A stretch of 64,000 bases of DNA. Origin: a bacterium. GTDB taxonomy: Bacteria; SZUA-182; DTGQ01. Every line of letters begins with the position of its first letter. Position 1 is the stretch's first letter. The notes beneath the pieces are model-generated. The model did no database searches. It was not told the origin of the DNA and saw only the letters and a list, made by a program, of their open reading frames with translations. The position numbers were made by a program, and so were the translations under genes. Shown piece after piece: positions 1 through 8,000 of this stretch. Location: positions 1 through 64,000 of the forward strand of contig JBFLZW010000010.1 of the NCBI GenBank assembly GCA_040755755.1, in the 5' to 3' direction.

Positions 1-144
1 CTGCCGTTCCACCTTTAGCCCTCGATCCTGCAACTCTCGAGCCAAGACGATTTCGTACACGGTTTCAAGGAGCCCCGGACCAAGCTCGCGATGTACGGCA
101 ATGGCACAATCAACTATAATTGTCCCTCTGTCATTTTCGGTCAT
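1..144 (-). CDS. GxxExxY family protein, partial (N-terminus only)
   Basis: Reading the minus strand from an ATG at 142-144 gives 48 residues that run off the window edge without a stop. They contain the family signature: an ELGPG turn, then LLETVYE and LARELQDRGL followed by KVERQ. GxxExxY proteins are about 125 residues long and have been related to PD-(D/E)XK nucleases; their function is unknown. The gene starts inside a CTCTGCG-rich repeat (138-180) that recurs at 49940-50018, so the gene and the repeat seem to belong together. The family call is firm for a fragment of this length. The rest of the protein is outside the window. Confidence 0.8.
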   Translation of the reverse strand, partial: MTENDRGTIIVDCAIAVHRELGPGLLETVYEIVLARELQDRGLKVERQ

Positions 145-180
145 TCTCTGCGCCTCTGCGTCTCTGCGGCAGATCATTCC
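138..180. repeat. Half-palindrome repeat at the GxxExxY start
   Basis: The segment with tandem CTCTGCG/CTCTGCGTCTCTGCGG is nearly identical to the right arm of the palindrome at 49940-50018. Here it covers the GxxExxY start codon and its upstream region. Confidence 0.7.
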
Positions 181-397
181 CCCATTCACTCATACAGTGT
201 TATAGCGGGTTATTGTTAATTTTAACTTTGGTGAACTTTTCAGGGTGTTGAAAAATAGTCTAATGGAAGAATCAAATCGATATTAAGGATATGTACTGAT
301 CGGCAGTTTGCTGATTTGTGTACTACGGTAATGCTTTTTCGAATGGATTTGCTAGCGCGGATGGATTCGTCGGCGACAGGCGAGACGATGTATGTTT

Positions 398-658
398 CTA
401 ATTACTTTGGTTTCTATTAGTGGGCTTATTCGCTTTAATGCGCTCACCAACAATAGACAGGGCGGTACTCATATCTTTACCGATTATCGCCCAATCTGAC
501 CTGAGTGCCTCCGATGAGACAGTTACCGGATCTTTGAAATCATAGTGCGATGGCCCCGAGGTACAGCCAATATCGATCATTCTAGCTATTGAAAGCATGG
601 TAGAATTTTCAATCTCCTTATCAACATACCGTTCCCCTCTTTGTTGTAAATTTACCAT
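398..658 (-). CDS. Hypothetical protein, 86 residues
   Basis: An 86-residue open frame with no recognisable domain, signal peptide or membrane segment. Composition is mixed and protein-like, with few low-complexity stretches. The proposed ATG at 656-658 has no clear SD, which lowers confidence. It lies alone between the partial GxxExxY gene and the alcohol dehydrogenase, all on the minus strand, but the roughly 100 bp spacing and the intervening heptamer repeat argue against one operon. It could be a genuine small orphan gene or a chance frame. Confidence 0.35.
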   Translation of the reverse strand: MVNLQQRGERYVDKEIENSTMLSIARMIDIGCTSGPSHYDFKDPVTVSSEALRSDWAIIGKDMSTALSIVGERIKANKPTNRNQSN

Positions 659-720
659 AAGTGCTTAAAACCTGCAATATATTTCGGAATCAACCGGATA
701 TTCCCCTTTCTGGCCTTTTA

Positions 721-753
721 ACTACTAACCACTGACCACTAACCACTGACCAC
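721..753. repeat. TGACCAC-type heptamer repeat
   Basis: Tandem ACTGACCACT/ACTAACCACT units end one base before the stop codon of the minus-strand dehydrogenase gene (755). This is one of nine such arrays in the window. Confidence 0.85.
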
Positions 754-754
754 T

Positions 755-1972
755 TTACAACGCATCTCGCAATATCCCGGTCAGTTCCTCTGCGGTCAAG
801 GTGACGGGATTTCCTTTCATGCTGCTGGCCCGCTGGGCTTTGTCCACTGCTTCCGGAAAAACATCTTCGGTCAGGCCGAATTCCCGAAGCGGCGGCACCT
901 TTAAGGCTGCACAAAGCTCTTTCACCCACAGGATGCCGTCAGCGGCACGGGCTGAGGGGTTGCCGGTCAAAATCCTGGCTACCTCATCATATCTGGCCAG
1001 GGCAGGAGAGTCAGGCGTCCGGGCCGTGCAGGCCCGCACATTGGCTTCCATGACCAGCGGCAGCAGGCGGGCGCAGATCACTCCATGCGGTGCATGGATC
1101 ATGCCTCCCAGAGGTCCTGCCAGACCGTGCACTGCTCCGAGTTTGGCATTGGCCAGGGCCAGGCCGCCAAAGAGGCTGGCCAGGGCCATATCCTCCCGGC
1201 TGCCCTGTGCGCTGATGTCCATTGCCCGGGTATCCATTGCCGGGGTAGTATCCCGTGAGCGGATGGCCGCATCGGATGCCTCCTCGAAGGCCCGCAGCAG
1301 CGAGCGGCCTGCCCGCTGCATTCCCTCCCGGCAGAGGCCGTCAGTCAGGGGATTGGCCTTGAGGGAGACGAAAGGCTCCATGACCTGGGTCAGTGCATCC
1401 AGGCCGGTGCTGGCGGTTATGGCTGGCGGCATGCTGTAGGTCAGGGTGGGATCGATCACCGCCAGCCGGGCCATCATCAGGGGGCTTCGCATGCTGATCT
1501 TGACCCGGTGCTCAGGTGAGATCAGGACCGCGTTCCAGGCCACTTCGGCACCTGTTCCGGCAGTGGTCGGAATGGCGATGTAGGGAGCAGATGGCCGGGT
1601 GAGCGGCTGTCCGCGACCGATGATCTCAAGATAATCCATCAATTGGCCGCTGTTGGTCAAAAGAGCGGCAATCACCTTGCCTGTATCAAGAACGCTCCCG
1701 CCCCCAAGGCCGATCACCAGATCGCACCCGGCTTCGCGGGCGGCCCGCACACCGCCAAGAGCCAGGGCCGTGGTTGGCTCGCCGGGCACCTGAAAGGTGT
1801 GGACCTCCATATGCTGCTCACTCAGCCGGGAAAGGAGCGGCTGAGCGCGCTCCAGGCTCTGGCCGGTGACCACCAGGGCACGGCTTCCCATGCCCGCTGC
1901 CAGGGGAGCTGCCTCCAGCAGGGTACCAGGGCCGAAAATGATCCGGGTGGCTGTGGCAAACTCAAACCGCAT
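755..1972 (-). CDS. Iron-containing alcohol dehydrogenase
   Basis: A 405-residue group III dehydrogenase that should interconvert an alcohol and an aldehyde or ketone with NAD(P)H in the cytoplasm. The nucleotide-binding GGGS lies at residues 90-93 with D96 behind it. The metal-site region has D192 in a GLDALTQ motif, H282 in VHGLAG and H296 in HAPHG. The ligand position after DALT is usually His in FucO/AdhB-type enzymes but is Gln196 here, a variant that suggests a distinct subfamily or altered metal use. Residues 236-258 form a low-complexity insertion. It ends 2 bp from an ABM-fold monooxygenase gene transcribed first on the same strand, so the two probably form an operon. The substrate is unknown. 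Confidence 0.9.
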   Translation of the reverse strand: MRFEFATATRIIFGPGTLLEAAPLAAGMGSRALVVTGQSLERAQPLLSRLSEQHMEVHTFQVPGEPTTALALGGVRAAREAGCDLVIGLGGGSVLDTGKVIAALLTNSGQLMDYLEIIGRGQPLTRPSAPYIAIPTTAGTGAEVAWNAVLISPEHRVKISMRSPLMMARLAVIDPTLTYSMPPAITASTGLDALTQVMEPFVSLKANPLTDGLCREGMQRAGRSLLRAFEEASDAAIRSRDTTPAMDTRAMDISAQGSREDMALASLFGGLALANAKLGAVHGLAGPLGGMIHAPHGVICARLLPLVMEANVRACTARTPDSPALARYDEVARILTGNPSARAADGILWVKELCAALKVPPLREFGLTEDVFPEAVDKAQRASSMKGNPVTLTAEELTGILRDAL

Positions 1973-1974
1973 GG

Positions 1975-2283
1975 TCAGCCCCAGCCCCGATCATCAGGAA
2001 ACACATTCCCATATTTGATGCTGGTGCGCGGCTCGGCCATCATGCCAGCCACAGCATCGCGCCATTTTTGATAATGCGCGGTCTCCTTATGCCGGGCCGG
2101 ATCATCAGGTGTGCGGTAGACCTCCAGCAGGACAAAGCGCGTCGGATCATCCTGCTGCTGGATGAGATCAAAGCGGGCAATGCCGGGCTCTTTCAGGCTG
2201 CTGCGGGCATTTTCAATGGTGGCTGCCTTGAATGCCTCGACCTGATCAGGTTTGACATGGGCAAAAACATGGACTATATACAC
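1975..2283 (-). CDS. ABM-domain (antibiotic biosynthesis monooxygenase-like) protein
   Basis: A small ferredoxin-like fold protein of the ABM/LsrG type, about 102 residues from the preferred start. I chose GTG at 2281-2283 because AAGGAGAG sits about seven bases upstream. An ATG-initiated form from 2358 would add 25 poorly conserved residues. Recognisable pieces are the beta strand FAHVKP, the segment [16 protein letters not shown] followed by HYQKW, and a C-terminal strand ending in N-V-F-P. Such dimers act as monooxygenases or isomerases on small carbonyl compounds. Pairing with the downstream iron dehydrogenase suggests joint handling of a small oxygenated metabolite. Confidence 0.8.
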   Translation of the reverse strand: MYIVHVFAHVKPDQVEAFKAATIENARSSLKEPGIARFDLIQQQDDPTRFVLLEVYRTPDDPARHKETAHYQKWRDAVAGMMAEPRTSIKYGNVFPDDRGWG

Positions 2284-2653
2284 GGCTCTCTCCTTGGTTT
2301 GAAGGGAAAACACCTCAATGAGCTGATGATGCTCTTTTGATATCACCTGGTATACCACCTGCCTGACTGAGGTGCCAGAAGGTGATCACAATTCTGTAAG
2401 TTTAGCCGGATCACTCTCCGATAGTCAAGAGAGGAAAATGGCCGGGACAAAAATTTCTCAGGTAAGCTTTTTCAGCAAAGATTAAAAAGTGTGGAAAAAT
2501 CACAGGCGAATAGAGTATAATTTGTTTATCGCTCCCCTGGGGAAGCGGAAAGTGGTATAATCACTGGTGATGGTTGAAATTGGGAATCTAAGTGGTTCTC
2601 TCGTTCAGTGGATGAGTCAGCGGCCAAGCGCAGGGAGCGAAAACTCTTCAACT

Positions 2654-2688
2654 CCCTCACCCCTCTGGGGAGAGGGTTGGGGTGAGGG
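2654..2688. repeat. CCCTCACCCC palindrome
   Basis: CCCTCACCCCTCT pairs with AGAGGGTTGGGGTGAGGG across a four-base loop. It stands alone in the 2284-2766 gap, in which I see no gene. Confidence 0.6.
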
Positions 2689-2766
2689 GCTGGGTGGTTA
2701 ACACCTAACTGGCCGGACTCTTCCGCTGGTATTTACTTGGCGCGAGAACAACTTAAGGAGAAAGAG

Positions 2767-2982
2767 ATGAAAGGGTTACATCCATCAACAGTCTGTCCCT
2801 TATGTGGAGGCACGAAGACAGCAGGAAAGACAACCTTTACGGTCGATCTTGGTTTTGGTGTTGTTGTGGTCAGGGATGTCCCGGCAACTGTTTGTTCTCA
2901 GTGCGGGGCGGATTGGCTCAATGATGACATCGCTGCCGAGCTGGAAGTTCTGGTTGAGGAAGCCCGACGCATCGGCGTATAA
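2767..2982 (+). CDS. YgiT-type zinc finger protein (MqsA-like antitoxin half)
   Basis: About 71 residues from ATG 2767, which follows AAGGAGAAAGAG at SD distance; an in-frame TTG at 2737 is less likely. It has the CPLCGG and CSQCGADW zinc ribbon of the YgiT/MqsA N-terminal domain. These usually occur beside a DUF4258 or MqsR-type toxin and bind DNA or the toxin through the zinc domain. No toxin gene is visible upstream in 2284-2766, so this is an orphan or has a new partner. It precedes the thermonuclease gene by 32 bp in the same direction and could belong to that operon, possibly as its regulator. Confidence 0.75.
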   Translation: MKGLHPSTVCPLCGGTKTAGKTTFTVDLGFGVVVVRDVPATVCSQCGADWLNDDIAAELEVLVEEARRIGV

Positions 2983-3014
2983 CGAAATTAGCGTTGTAAG
3001 GTTAAGGCAAGAGA

Positions 3015-3584
3015 ATGAATAAAAAACGCAGCCACGACACATGGGTTCTTTGGCTCACGGGTGTCTTCGTTCTGGTTTCAATTGCAGTGTTCGCATTCGC
3101 CATCGTACGCAGTCAGAAGCGTAGCGAGGACATATCTATTAGCACGTCTTCTGTTCCGGGACCACGCTTGACCGAATTAGGTAAATTCCGGGTGGTGCGA
3201 GTTGTGGACGGTGACAGCTTGACTCTTGTCGGTTCTGATGGGATTGAACTCAGCGTTCGTCTTCGTGGAATTGACGCTCCTGAGCTTGGCCAACCCTACG
3301 GACTTGAATCCAAGGAGGCATTGCAAGGGTTGCTTGTCTCAGTACCTGTGACACTTAACGAACCCCAAAAGGGTAAATATGGACGTTATGTGGCAACCAT
3401 CTTCGCAGGTGAGATATGGGTAAATAAAGCAATGATTGCGGGCGGTCATGCTTGGTGTGACCAAGTGAATGCTTTCGATATCGTCTTATACACCGCAGAG
3501 CATGAGGCCAAACAGCGTAAGCTAGGCCTTTGGGGCACCCAAGACCCTGTTCCTCCCTGGGTGTGGAGGGCTGAACATAAATGA
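3015..3584 (+). CDS. Membrane-anchored thermonuclease-family (SNase) protein
   Basis: 189 residues with one N-terminal membrane segment at about 11-31 and a staphylococcal-nuclease fold outside. VVDGDSL sits at 63-69, and RLRGIDAPE gives R82 and E90, matching the catalytic Arg35 and Glu43 of the family. YGRYVA supplies the second arginine (R124). The C-terminal KLGLW is also typical. The family cleaves DNA or RNA with calcium. The anchor would place the nuclease on the outer or periplasmic face. It overlaps the next gene by 4 bp (ATGA), so translation is probably coupled to the two membrane proteins that follow. All catalytic positions look intact. Confidence 0.9.
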   Translation: MNKKRSHDTWVLWLTGVFVLVSIAVFAFAIVRSQKRSEDISISTSSVPGPRLTELGKFRVVRVVDGDSLTLVGSDGIELSVRLRGIDAPELGQPYGLESKEALQGLLVSVPVTLNEPQKGKYGRYVATIFAGEIWVNKAMIAGGHAWCDQVNAFDIVLYTAEHEAKQRKLGLWGTQDPVPPWVWRAEHK

Positions 3585-4756
3585 GTTATTATAGCAGAAA
3601 ATGGTATCCTCGACAGCGTCGTAACCGGCACTTCCGATCGTACTCCAATACATCGTGCTCATCCTCATCGTCATACGGGAGGTCGCTCTCTTTCGTACGA
3701 TCTGAGTTCTTCCAACTTGATCCATTGATTTTTGAACGATTCATGGATTTCTATGCTCGAAAGTACGGCGATGGACCGAAGCGTTATCTGCAACGAACGT
3801 ACCCACATTGGCGATCGGGAACGACTAACATGGCGAGTCAAACTGAGCGTCGTATACTGGTTTGTGTTCCCCCGTTCCTTGACAAAGTTAAGCAGTTTGA
3901 GTTGCTTTCCTTCCAAATTCCAGCGGTAATCCAACAGCAGAATTCCGAACTGAAAGTACGTAGCACTCGGATGCCGGAACTGGAGGCAACCTATCACAAC
4001 CTAGCGAAAAGCATTTTAGAACGCGAGTACAAGCTTGATTGGTTTGTGAATGAAGTCTTCCCCTCAGAGGAACTCGCCGAGTTCCTCAATGTATTTAAGT
4101 ACACCGCGATTGACTGCTTGCGGCAGTCGTTCACACAGGTTAGCGAAGATCTTTTGCTTTTGCACGATTTCCTTCCGAAGATAAACGCAAGTGTCGATAT
4201 ATCATATCACATCGCATTGCTCGATTGCACTCTCGATGTTGATGTGTACCCGCCACATGAGACCACGGGTTTGAACATCTCCATACCGGAACCTCGCCTT
4301 GTTACACAGTTTCGAGATCAATACAAAACGATTCTTCTCGATCACGCTCTTACCCAGTGTAAGGTGGTAGCCGCCGGGCATGCGAACCGTCAGATTGCCC
4401 TTGCGGATGTCCAGATGGTTGTTACCCAATTGGAGCGCACGAAGTCAGATCAGGAGTACGACTCGACGATCGAAGTTCAGGGGCACGGCGGAACGTTACG
4501 CTTACATCTAAAGAAGAGGAACTTGCTTCGCCTTCGGTATGCCATAGCGAAACAGACCGTCAAGTTGCTGATTGCTATTTGCATCAGTGGCTTGGTCGTT
4601 GTTTGGCTTTGCGTTAAGGGATATTGGCCTATTCTTATCTGTCTTGGCTTTATCTGTATCGGAAGCATCGGCTCCATATGGGGAAAATTTAATGAACTCA
4701 AAACAGAGGTAAAAGAATATGAGCGAAGACGAGCAACACGGCTTAAGACGCTTTGA
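3581..4756 (+). CDS. Unknown protein with two C-terminal membrane segments
   Basis: 391 residues with no family I recognise. The N-terminus is Arg/Tyr/Ser-rich with a run of serines near residues 26-31. The middle is a mixed alpha/beta soluble region, and two hydrophobic helices lie at about 329-345 and 349-366 before a charged tail. The start overlaps the thermonuclease stop by 4 bp and its own end overlaps the next gene by 38 bp. This tight packing makes a shared function with the membrane nuclease likely. It could be a scaffold, sensor or immunity component, but that is inference. Confidence 0.8.
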   Translation: MSYYSRKWYPRQRRNRHFRSYSNTSCSSSSSYGRSLSFVRSEFFQLDPLIFERFMDFYARKYGDGPKRYLQRTYPHWRSGTTNMASQTERRILVCVPPFLDKVKQFELLSFQIPAVIQQQNSELKVRSTRMPELEATYHNLAKSILEREYKLDWFVNEVFPSEELAEFLNVFKYTAIDCLRQSFTQVSEDLLLLHDFLPKINASVDISYHIALLDCTLDVDVYPPHETTGLNISIPEPRLVTQFRDQYKTILLDHALTQCKVVAAGHANRQIALADVQMVVTQLERTKSDQEYDSTIEVQGHGGTLRLHLKKRNLLRLRYAIAKQTVKLLIAICISGLVVVWLCVKGYWPILICLGFICIGSIGSIWGKFNELKTEVKEYERRRATRLKTL

Positions 4757-5096
4757 TATCAGAAATAATCTCCCGGCTGGATTTCATGAACTGACGAAAG
4801 AAGAACAACTCAATGTGCTCAAGAAGCTTCAAGAGCAAGACATTGAGTTGCGTGCTGAATGGCTGCGCAAGATCGGGAAGAGCGAAGTGGCTGAACACGA
4901 CCTTTCTGTTGGGATATCTGTCGTTCAACGCCTTGATCACGAGCGGAAGATATACTCACACCACCAGAAAGGCGAAACCGGTTCGGGAACTTACGATCTC
5001 AATATTAAAGGAGGAGACACGAAGTTTATTGTGCCCGTACTCGTCGTGATTGGGGTCATCATTTTAGGTATCATCCTGATCATAGCAATAAAATGA
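4719..5096 (+). CDS. Small tail-anchored membrane protein of unknown function
   Basis: 125 residues: a charged, largely helical cytoplasmic part followed by one very hydrophobic C-terminal helix (about 104-123) ending in Lys, the layout of a tail-anchored protein. The ATG at 4719 follows a GAGGT eight bases upstream and lies inside the preceding gene. It is the last gene of the overlapping three-gene unit with the anchored nuclease. No known domain is visible. Membrane targeting of all three products is the only shared feature I can see. Confidence 0.75.
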   Translation: MSEDEQHGLRRFDIRNNLPAGFHELTKEEQLNVLKKLQEQDIELRAEWLRKIGKSEVAEHDLSVGISVVQRLDHERKIYSHHQKGETGSGTYDLNIKGGDTKFIVPVLVVIGVIILGIILIIAIK

Positions 5097-5219
5097 TTAC
5101 ACCCAAACATTTTTCTGCATCTGTCTGATGTTTCGCTGCGCTCCATACCAGCAGGTGAGAAATATGTTGGACTTTTTAAAGGGAATTTGTATGAACCTGA
5201 TTCCAGAGCGAAAGCTTTC

Positions 5220-5567
5220 ATGAAAAATTTTACTGAGTGGCAAACTGACAAAACAGAAGAAAGAGCTCTTTTAGAGCATTGTAAGACGGTGATAAACCGC
5301 TTGTTACCAGGGGCAACGGTCATCTTATATGGAAGCCGGGCACGGGGTGAGGCAAAGTCAGAATCAGACTATGATCTATTGATCCTTGTAGACGGTGAAG
5401 TCTCATCGGATCTGGAAAACATGATAGGAAACGCTCTTTATGAAGTCGAGCTGGAGTGGGAGGTAGTTATCCCTGCATTTATTTTTGACCGCAAGAGCTG
5501 GGACCATAAGCAATTTAGAGCTTCGCCTTTCCACCAGAATGTCGATCGTGAAGGAGTTGTCCTTTGA
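5220..5567 (+). CDS. MNT-type nucleotidyltransferase (antitoxin half of a HEPN/MNT pair)
   Basis: A minimal nucleotidyltransferase with the active-site signature GSRARGEAKSESDYD, whose two aspartates coordinate metal. In HEPN/MNT modules this enzyme neutralises the HEPN RNase, in the MntA/HepT case by adding AMP to it. I start at ATG 5220; a TTG at 5187 would add 11 residues, and neither has a strong SD. It overlaps the HEPN remnant by 4 bp. The partner is truncated, so this copy may now be a solitary gene. A second, intact pair of the same kind lies at 61982-62688. Confidence 0.85.
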   Translation: MKNFTEWQTDKTEERALLEHCKTVINRLLPGATVILYGSRARGEAKSESDYDLLILVDGEVSSDLENMIGNALYEVELEWEVVIPAFIFDRKSWDHKQFRASPFHQNVDREGVVL

Positions 5568-5755
5568 AGCCTGAGCAGATAGAATTGATCTGTTATCGCC
5601 TGGAACGGGCGAGAGAATCTATGGATGAAGCACGACTCCTGTTGAACAACGGACATTTGAATACCTGTGTCAATCGGCTCTACTATATTAATATTAACCT
5701 CAAAAGAATAGGGATTATTAATATTAACCTCAAAAGAATGGGGATTATCCCTTAA
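5564..5755 (+). pseudogene. Truncated HEPN toxin-like gene
   Basis: The first 43 or so residues match the start of HEPN-domain partners: helices with RLERARES, LLLNNGH and then VNRLYY, the last aligning with VNRIYY in the intact copy at 62296. At that point the frame runs into two 30-bp repeats and stops after 63 residues. The rest of the domain, including the C-terminal catalytic part, is missing. It still has the 4-bp overlap with its MNT partner, so this looks like an inactivated toxin. A functional short peptide is possible but unlikely. Confidence 0.8.
5687..5746 (+). repeat. Two tandem 30-bp repeats
   Basis: Units 5687-5716 and 5717-5746 match at 29 of 30 positions (ATTAATATTAACCTCAAAAG core). 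They lie exactly where the HEPN frame loses similarity and mark the site of the rearrangement. Confidence 0.9.
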
Positions 5756-5781
5756 CTTCCATCAACTAAGGTAATCATCTT

Positions 5782-7974
5782 ATGATCGATCAGGCACAAA
5801 CCATTCTTAAAAACACATTCGGGTATGATGAATTCAGGCCTCTTCAACGAGAGATCATTCAGAATGTTCTCAAAAAAAACGATACCTTGGTCGTTATGCC
5901 GACCGGCGGAGGGAAATCGCTCTGCTATCAAATTCCCGCCCTCATTTTTCCGGGAATGACGGTGGTCGTCTCTCCCTTGATTTCGCTGATGAAGGATCAG
6001 GTCGAGCAATTGACGGAGCTTGGGGTTCAAGCCGCATTTTTAAACAGCTCGTTGTCGTGGGAGCTTTATCGGCAAACGGTCGGGCGAATCGTGAGAAATG
6101 AAGTCAGGCTGCTGTACCTTGCCCCTGAAACATTGTTCAAAGAAAAAACCCTGATACTCCTTTCATCAGTAAAGGTTGACTGCCTGACCATCGACGAGGC
6201 GCACTGTATTTCAGAATGGGGACATGACTTCCGGCCTGAATACCGCAAGCTTATCGAAATCAGGCGCCGGTTCCCCTCGGCAGTATGCATTGCCCTCACG
6301 GCAACGGCAACGCCACGGGTACGGGAAGATATCGCAGGCAACCTCGGATTTGACCGGGCGAATGAATTTATTGGCAGTTTTAACCGGAAGAACCTGGTCA
6401 TCCAAATCAAATCCAAAAATGATCCTCTTGCACAATCGCTCCAATTTTTGCAAAAATTCCCCAACCAGTCCGGTATCATATACTGCTTTTCCCGCAAACA
6501 GGTGGATGATCTGTACGAGGTATTGCAGGAACAGGGATTTTCCGTCAGGCCGTATCATGCGGGTTTATCGGAAACGGAGCGCAAGCAGAATCAGGAATTG
6601 TTTATCAGGGATGATGTGCAGATTATTGTCGCCACCATTGCTTTTGGCATGGGAATCAATAAGCCGAATGTCCGCTTTGTCATCCATTATGATCTTCCCA
6701 AAGATATCGAGACCTATTATCAGGAGATCGGAAGGGCAGGGCGCGATGGCTTACCGTCCCACTGCCTGCTGCTGTACGGCTATGGAGATGTCCAGAAAAT
6801 TAAATATTTTATCGCCCAGAAGAGCGAGCAGGAGCAGAAAGTTGCTACTCTGCACCTGAATGATTTGCTGCGGTTTATCGAAACCGATGCCTGCCGCCGC
6901 GTTCCCTTGCTTACCTATTTTGGCGAAGATTATTCTGCTCCGGCCTGCGATGCCTGCGATAATTGCCGGGAAGGAGAAAAGGAGCTGGTAGATATTACCA
7001 TCCCTGCCCAGAAATTTCTTTCCTGTGTCAAGCGGACCGGCGAGAGATTCGGCATTAACCATATCATCGATGTCCTGCGGGGATCACAATCGCAGAACGT
7101 ACTGAAATACCGGCACCAGAATTTATCGACCTATGGTATCGGCAAGGAGTATTCGAAGAGGCAGTGGTTCAATCTTGCCCGGCAATTTATCCAGCAGGGC
7201 CTGATGGTTCAGGATATGGAATTCGGCAGCTTGAAACTGACCGGGAAAACCTATGAGGTGTTTCAGGGCACCGAAAAGGTTATGGGGAGAATCGAACAAC
7301 AGGAGGCGGCTGACGGGCAGGTGAAAGGAGGTGCTGCCGAATACGACCAGGGTTTGTTTGAACTGTTGAGAGCAAAACGAAAGGAATTGGCCGATACGGC
7401 AAATGTCCCCCCGTATATCGTCTTCCCGGATAAAACTCTCATGGAAATAGCCACGTTTTTTCCGCATTCCAAGGAGAGTCTGCTGAATATACAAGGCATT
7501 GGACTAGCGAAATTTGAAAAATATGGCGGCATTTTTTTAGCTATCATTGAGCAATACTGCCAGGAACACGGTATTCAAGAGCGGCCAAAGTACACAGGCA
7601 GGCAAACCACCGGCACTTCAAAGCCGATATCAAAACGAAAGCATACTATCGTGGGAGAGGCATATAATGAAGGAAAATCCGTCGAAGAGCTTATGGAGGA
7701 ATTTGGTGTCAAACAGGATACGATTCTGGATCATCTCTCCAGGTACCTGCAGGAAGGACATCCGGTCCGGTCCGATGGTCTCCTGAAGCTTTCCACATTA
7801 TCCGCCGAACAGCAGGCCCTGGTGCTGAAAACCATCGACCAGGTCGGCACGGGATATCTCAAGCCTATCTTTGAGGCGCTGAATGAGGCGATCAGTTATA
7901 CCGAGATCAAGGTTCTTCACCTGTATTATATAACAGGCAAGCGTACGTCTTGCCAGGCGGCAGACGGCGAATAA
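5782..7974 (+). CDS. recQ: ATP-dependent DNA helicase RecQ
   Basis: A 730-residue 3'-5' helicase for recombination and fork repair. Walker A TGGGKS lies at 41-46 and DEAH at 138-141, followed by the RecQ-specific aromatic-rich loop CISEWGHDFRPEY. Motif VI reads QEIGRAGRDG. The zinc-binding region has four cysteines, one in ETDACRR and three in CDACDNC, followed by the winged-helix RQC part. An HRDC domain lies near 530-600 and a helix-turn-helix-like extension near 620-670. ATG 5782 has an AAGG upstream. A SWIM-domain gene follows after 26 bp. All helicase motifs appear intact. Confidence 0.96.
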   Translation: MIDQAQTILKNTFGYDEFRPLQREIIQNVLKKNDTLVVMPTGGGKSLCYQIPALIFPGMTVVVSPLISLMKDQVEQLTELGVQAAFLNSSLSWELYRQTVGRIVRNEVRLLYLAPETLFKEKTLILLSSVKVDCLTIDEAHCISEWGHDFRPEYRKLIEIRRRFPSAVCIALTATATPRVREDIAGNLGFDRANEFIGSFNRKNLVIQIKSKNDPLAQSLQFLQKFPNQSGIIYCFSRKQVDDLYEVLQEQGFSVRPYHAGLSETERKQNQELFIRDDVQIIVATIAFGMGINKPNVRFVIHYDLPKDIETYYQEIGRAGRDGLPSHCLLLYGYGDVQKIKYFIAQKSEQEQKVATLHLNDLLRFIETDACRRVPLLTYFGEDYSAPACDACDNCREGEKELVDITIPAQKFLSCVKRTGERFGINHIIDVLRGSQSQNVLKYRHQNLSTYGIGKEYSKRQWFNLARQFIQQGLMVQDMEFGSLKLTGKTYEVFQGTEKVMGRIEQQEAADGQVKGGAAEYDQGLFELLRAKRKELADTANVPPYIVFPDKTLMEIATFFPHSKESLLNIQGIGLAKFEKYGGIFLAIIEQYCQEHGIQERPKYTGRQTTGTSKPISKRKHTIVGEAYNEGKSVEELMEEFGVKQDTILDHLSRYLQEGHPVRSDGLLKLSTLSAEQQALVLKTIDQVGTGYLKPIFEALNEAISYTEIKVLHLYYITGKRTSCQAADGE

Positions 7975-8000
7975 CCTTTTGGTTGAAGGGGGGATTGACC

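Noticed and set aside
690-929. 79-residue minus-strand frame over the heptamer repeat
   Set aside because: It overlaps the iron dehydrogenase in another frame, and its C-terminal part is a translation of the repeat.
2284-2766. Possible toxin gene beside the YgiT-type zinc finger
   Set aside because: No frame with DUF4258 or MqsR features was found on either strand.
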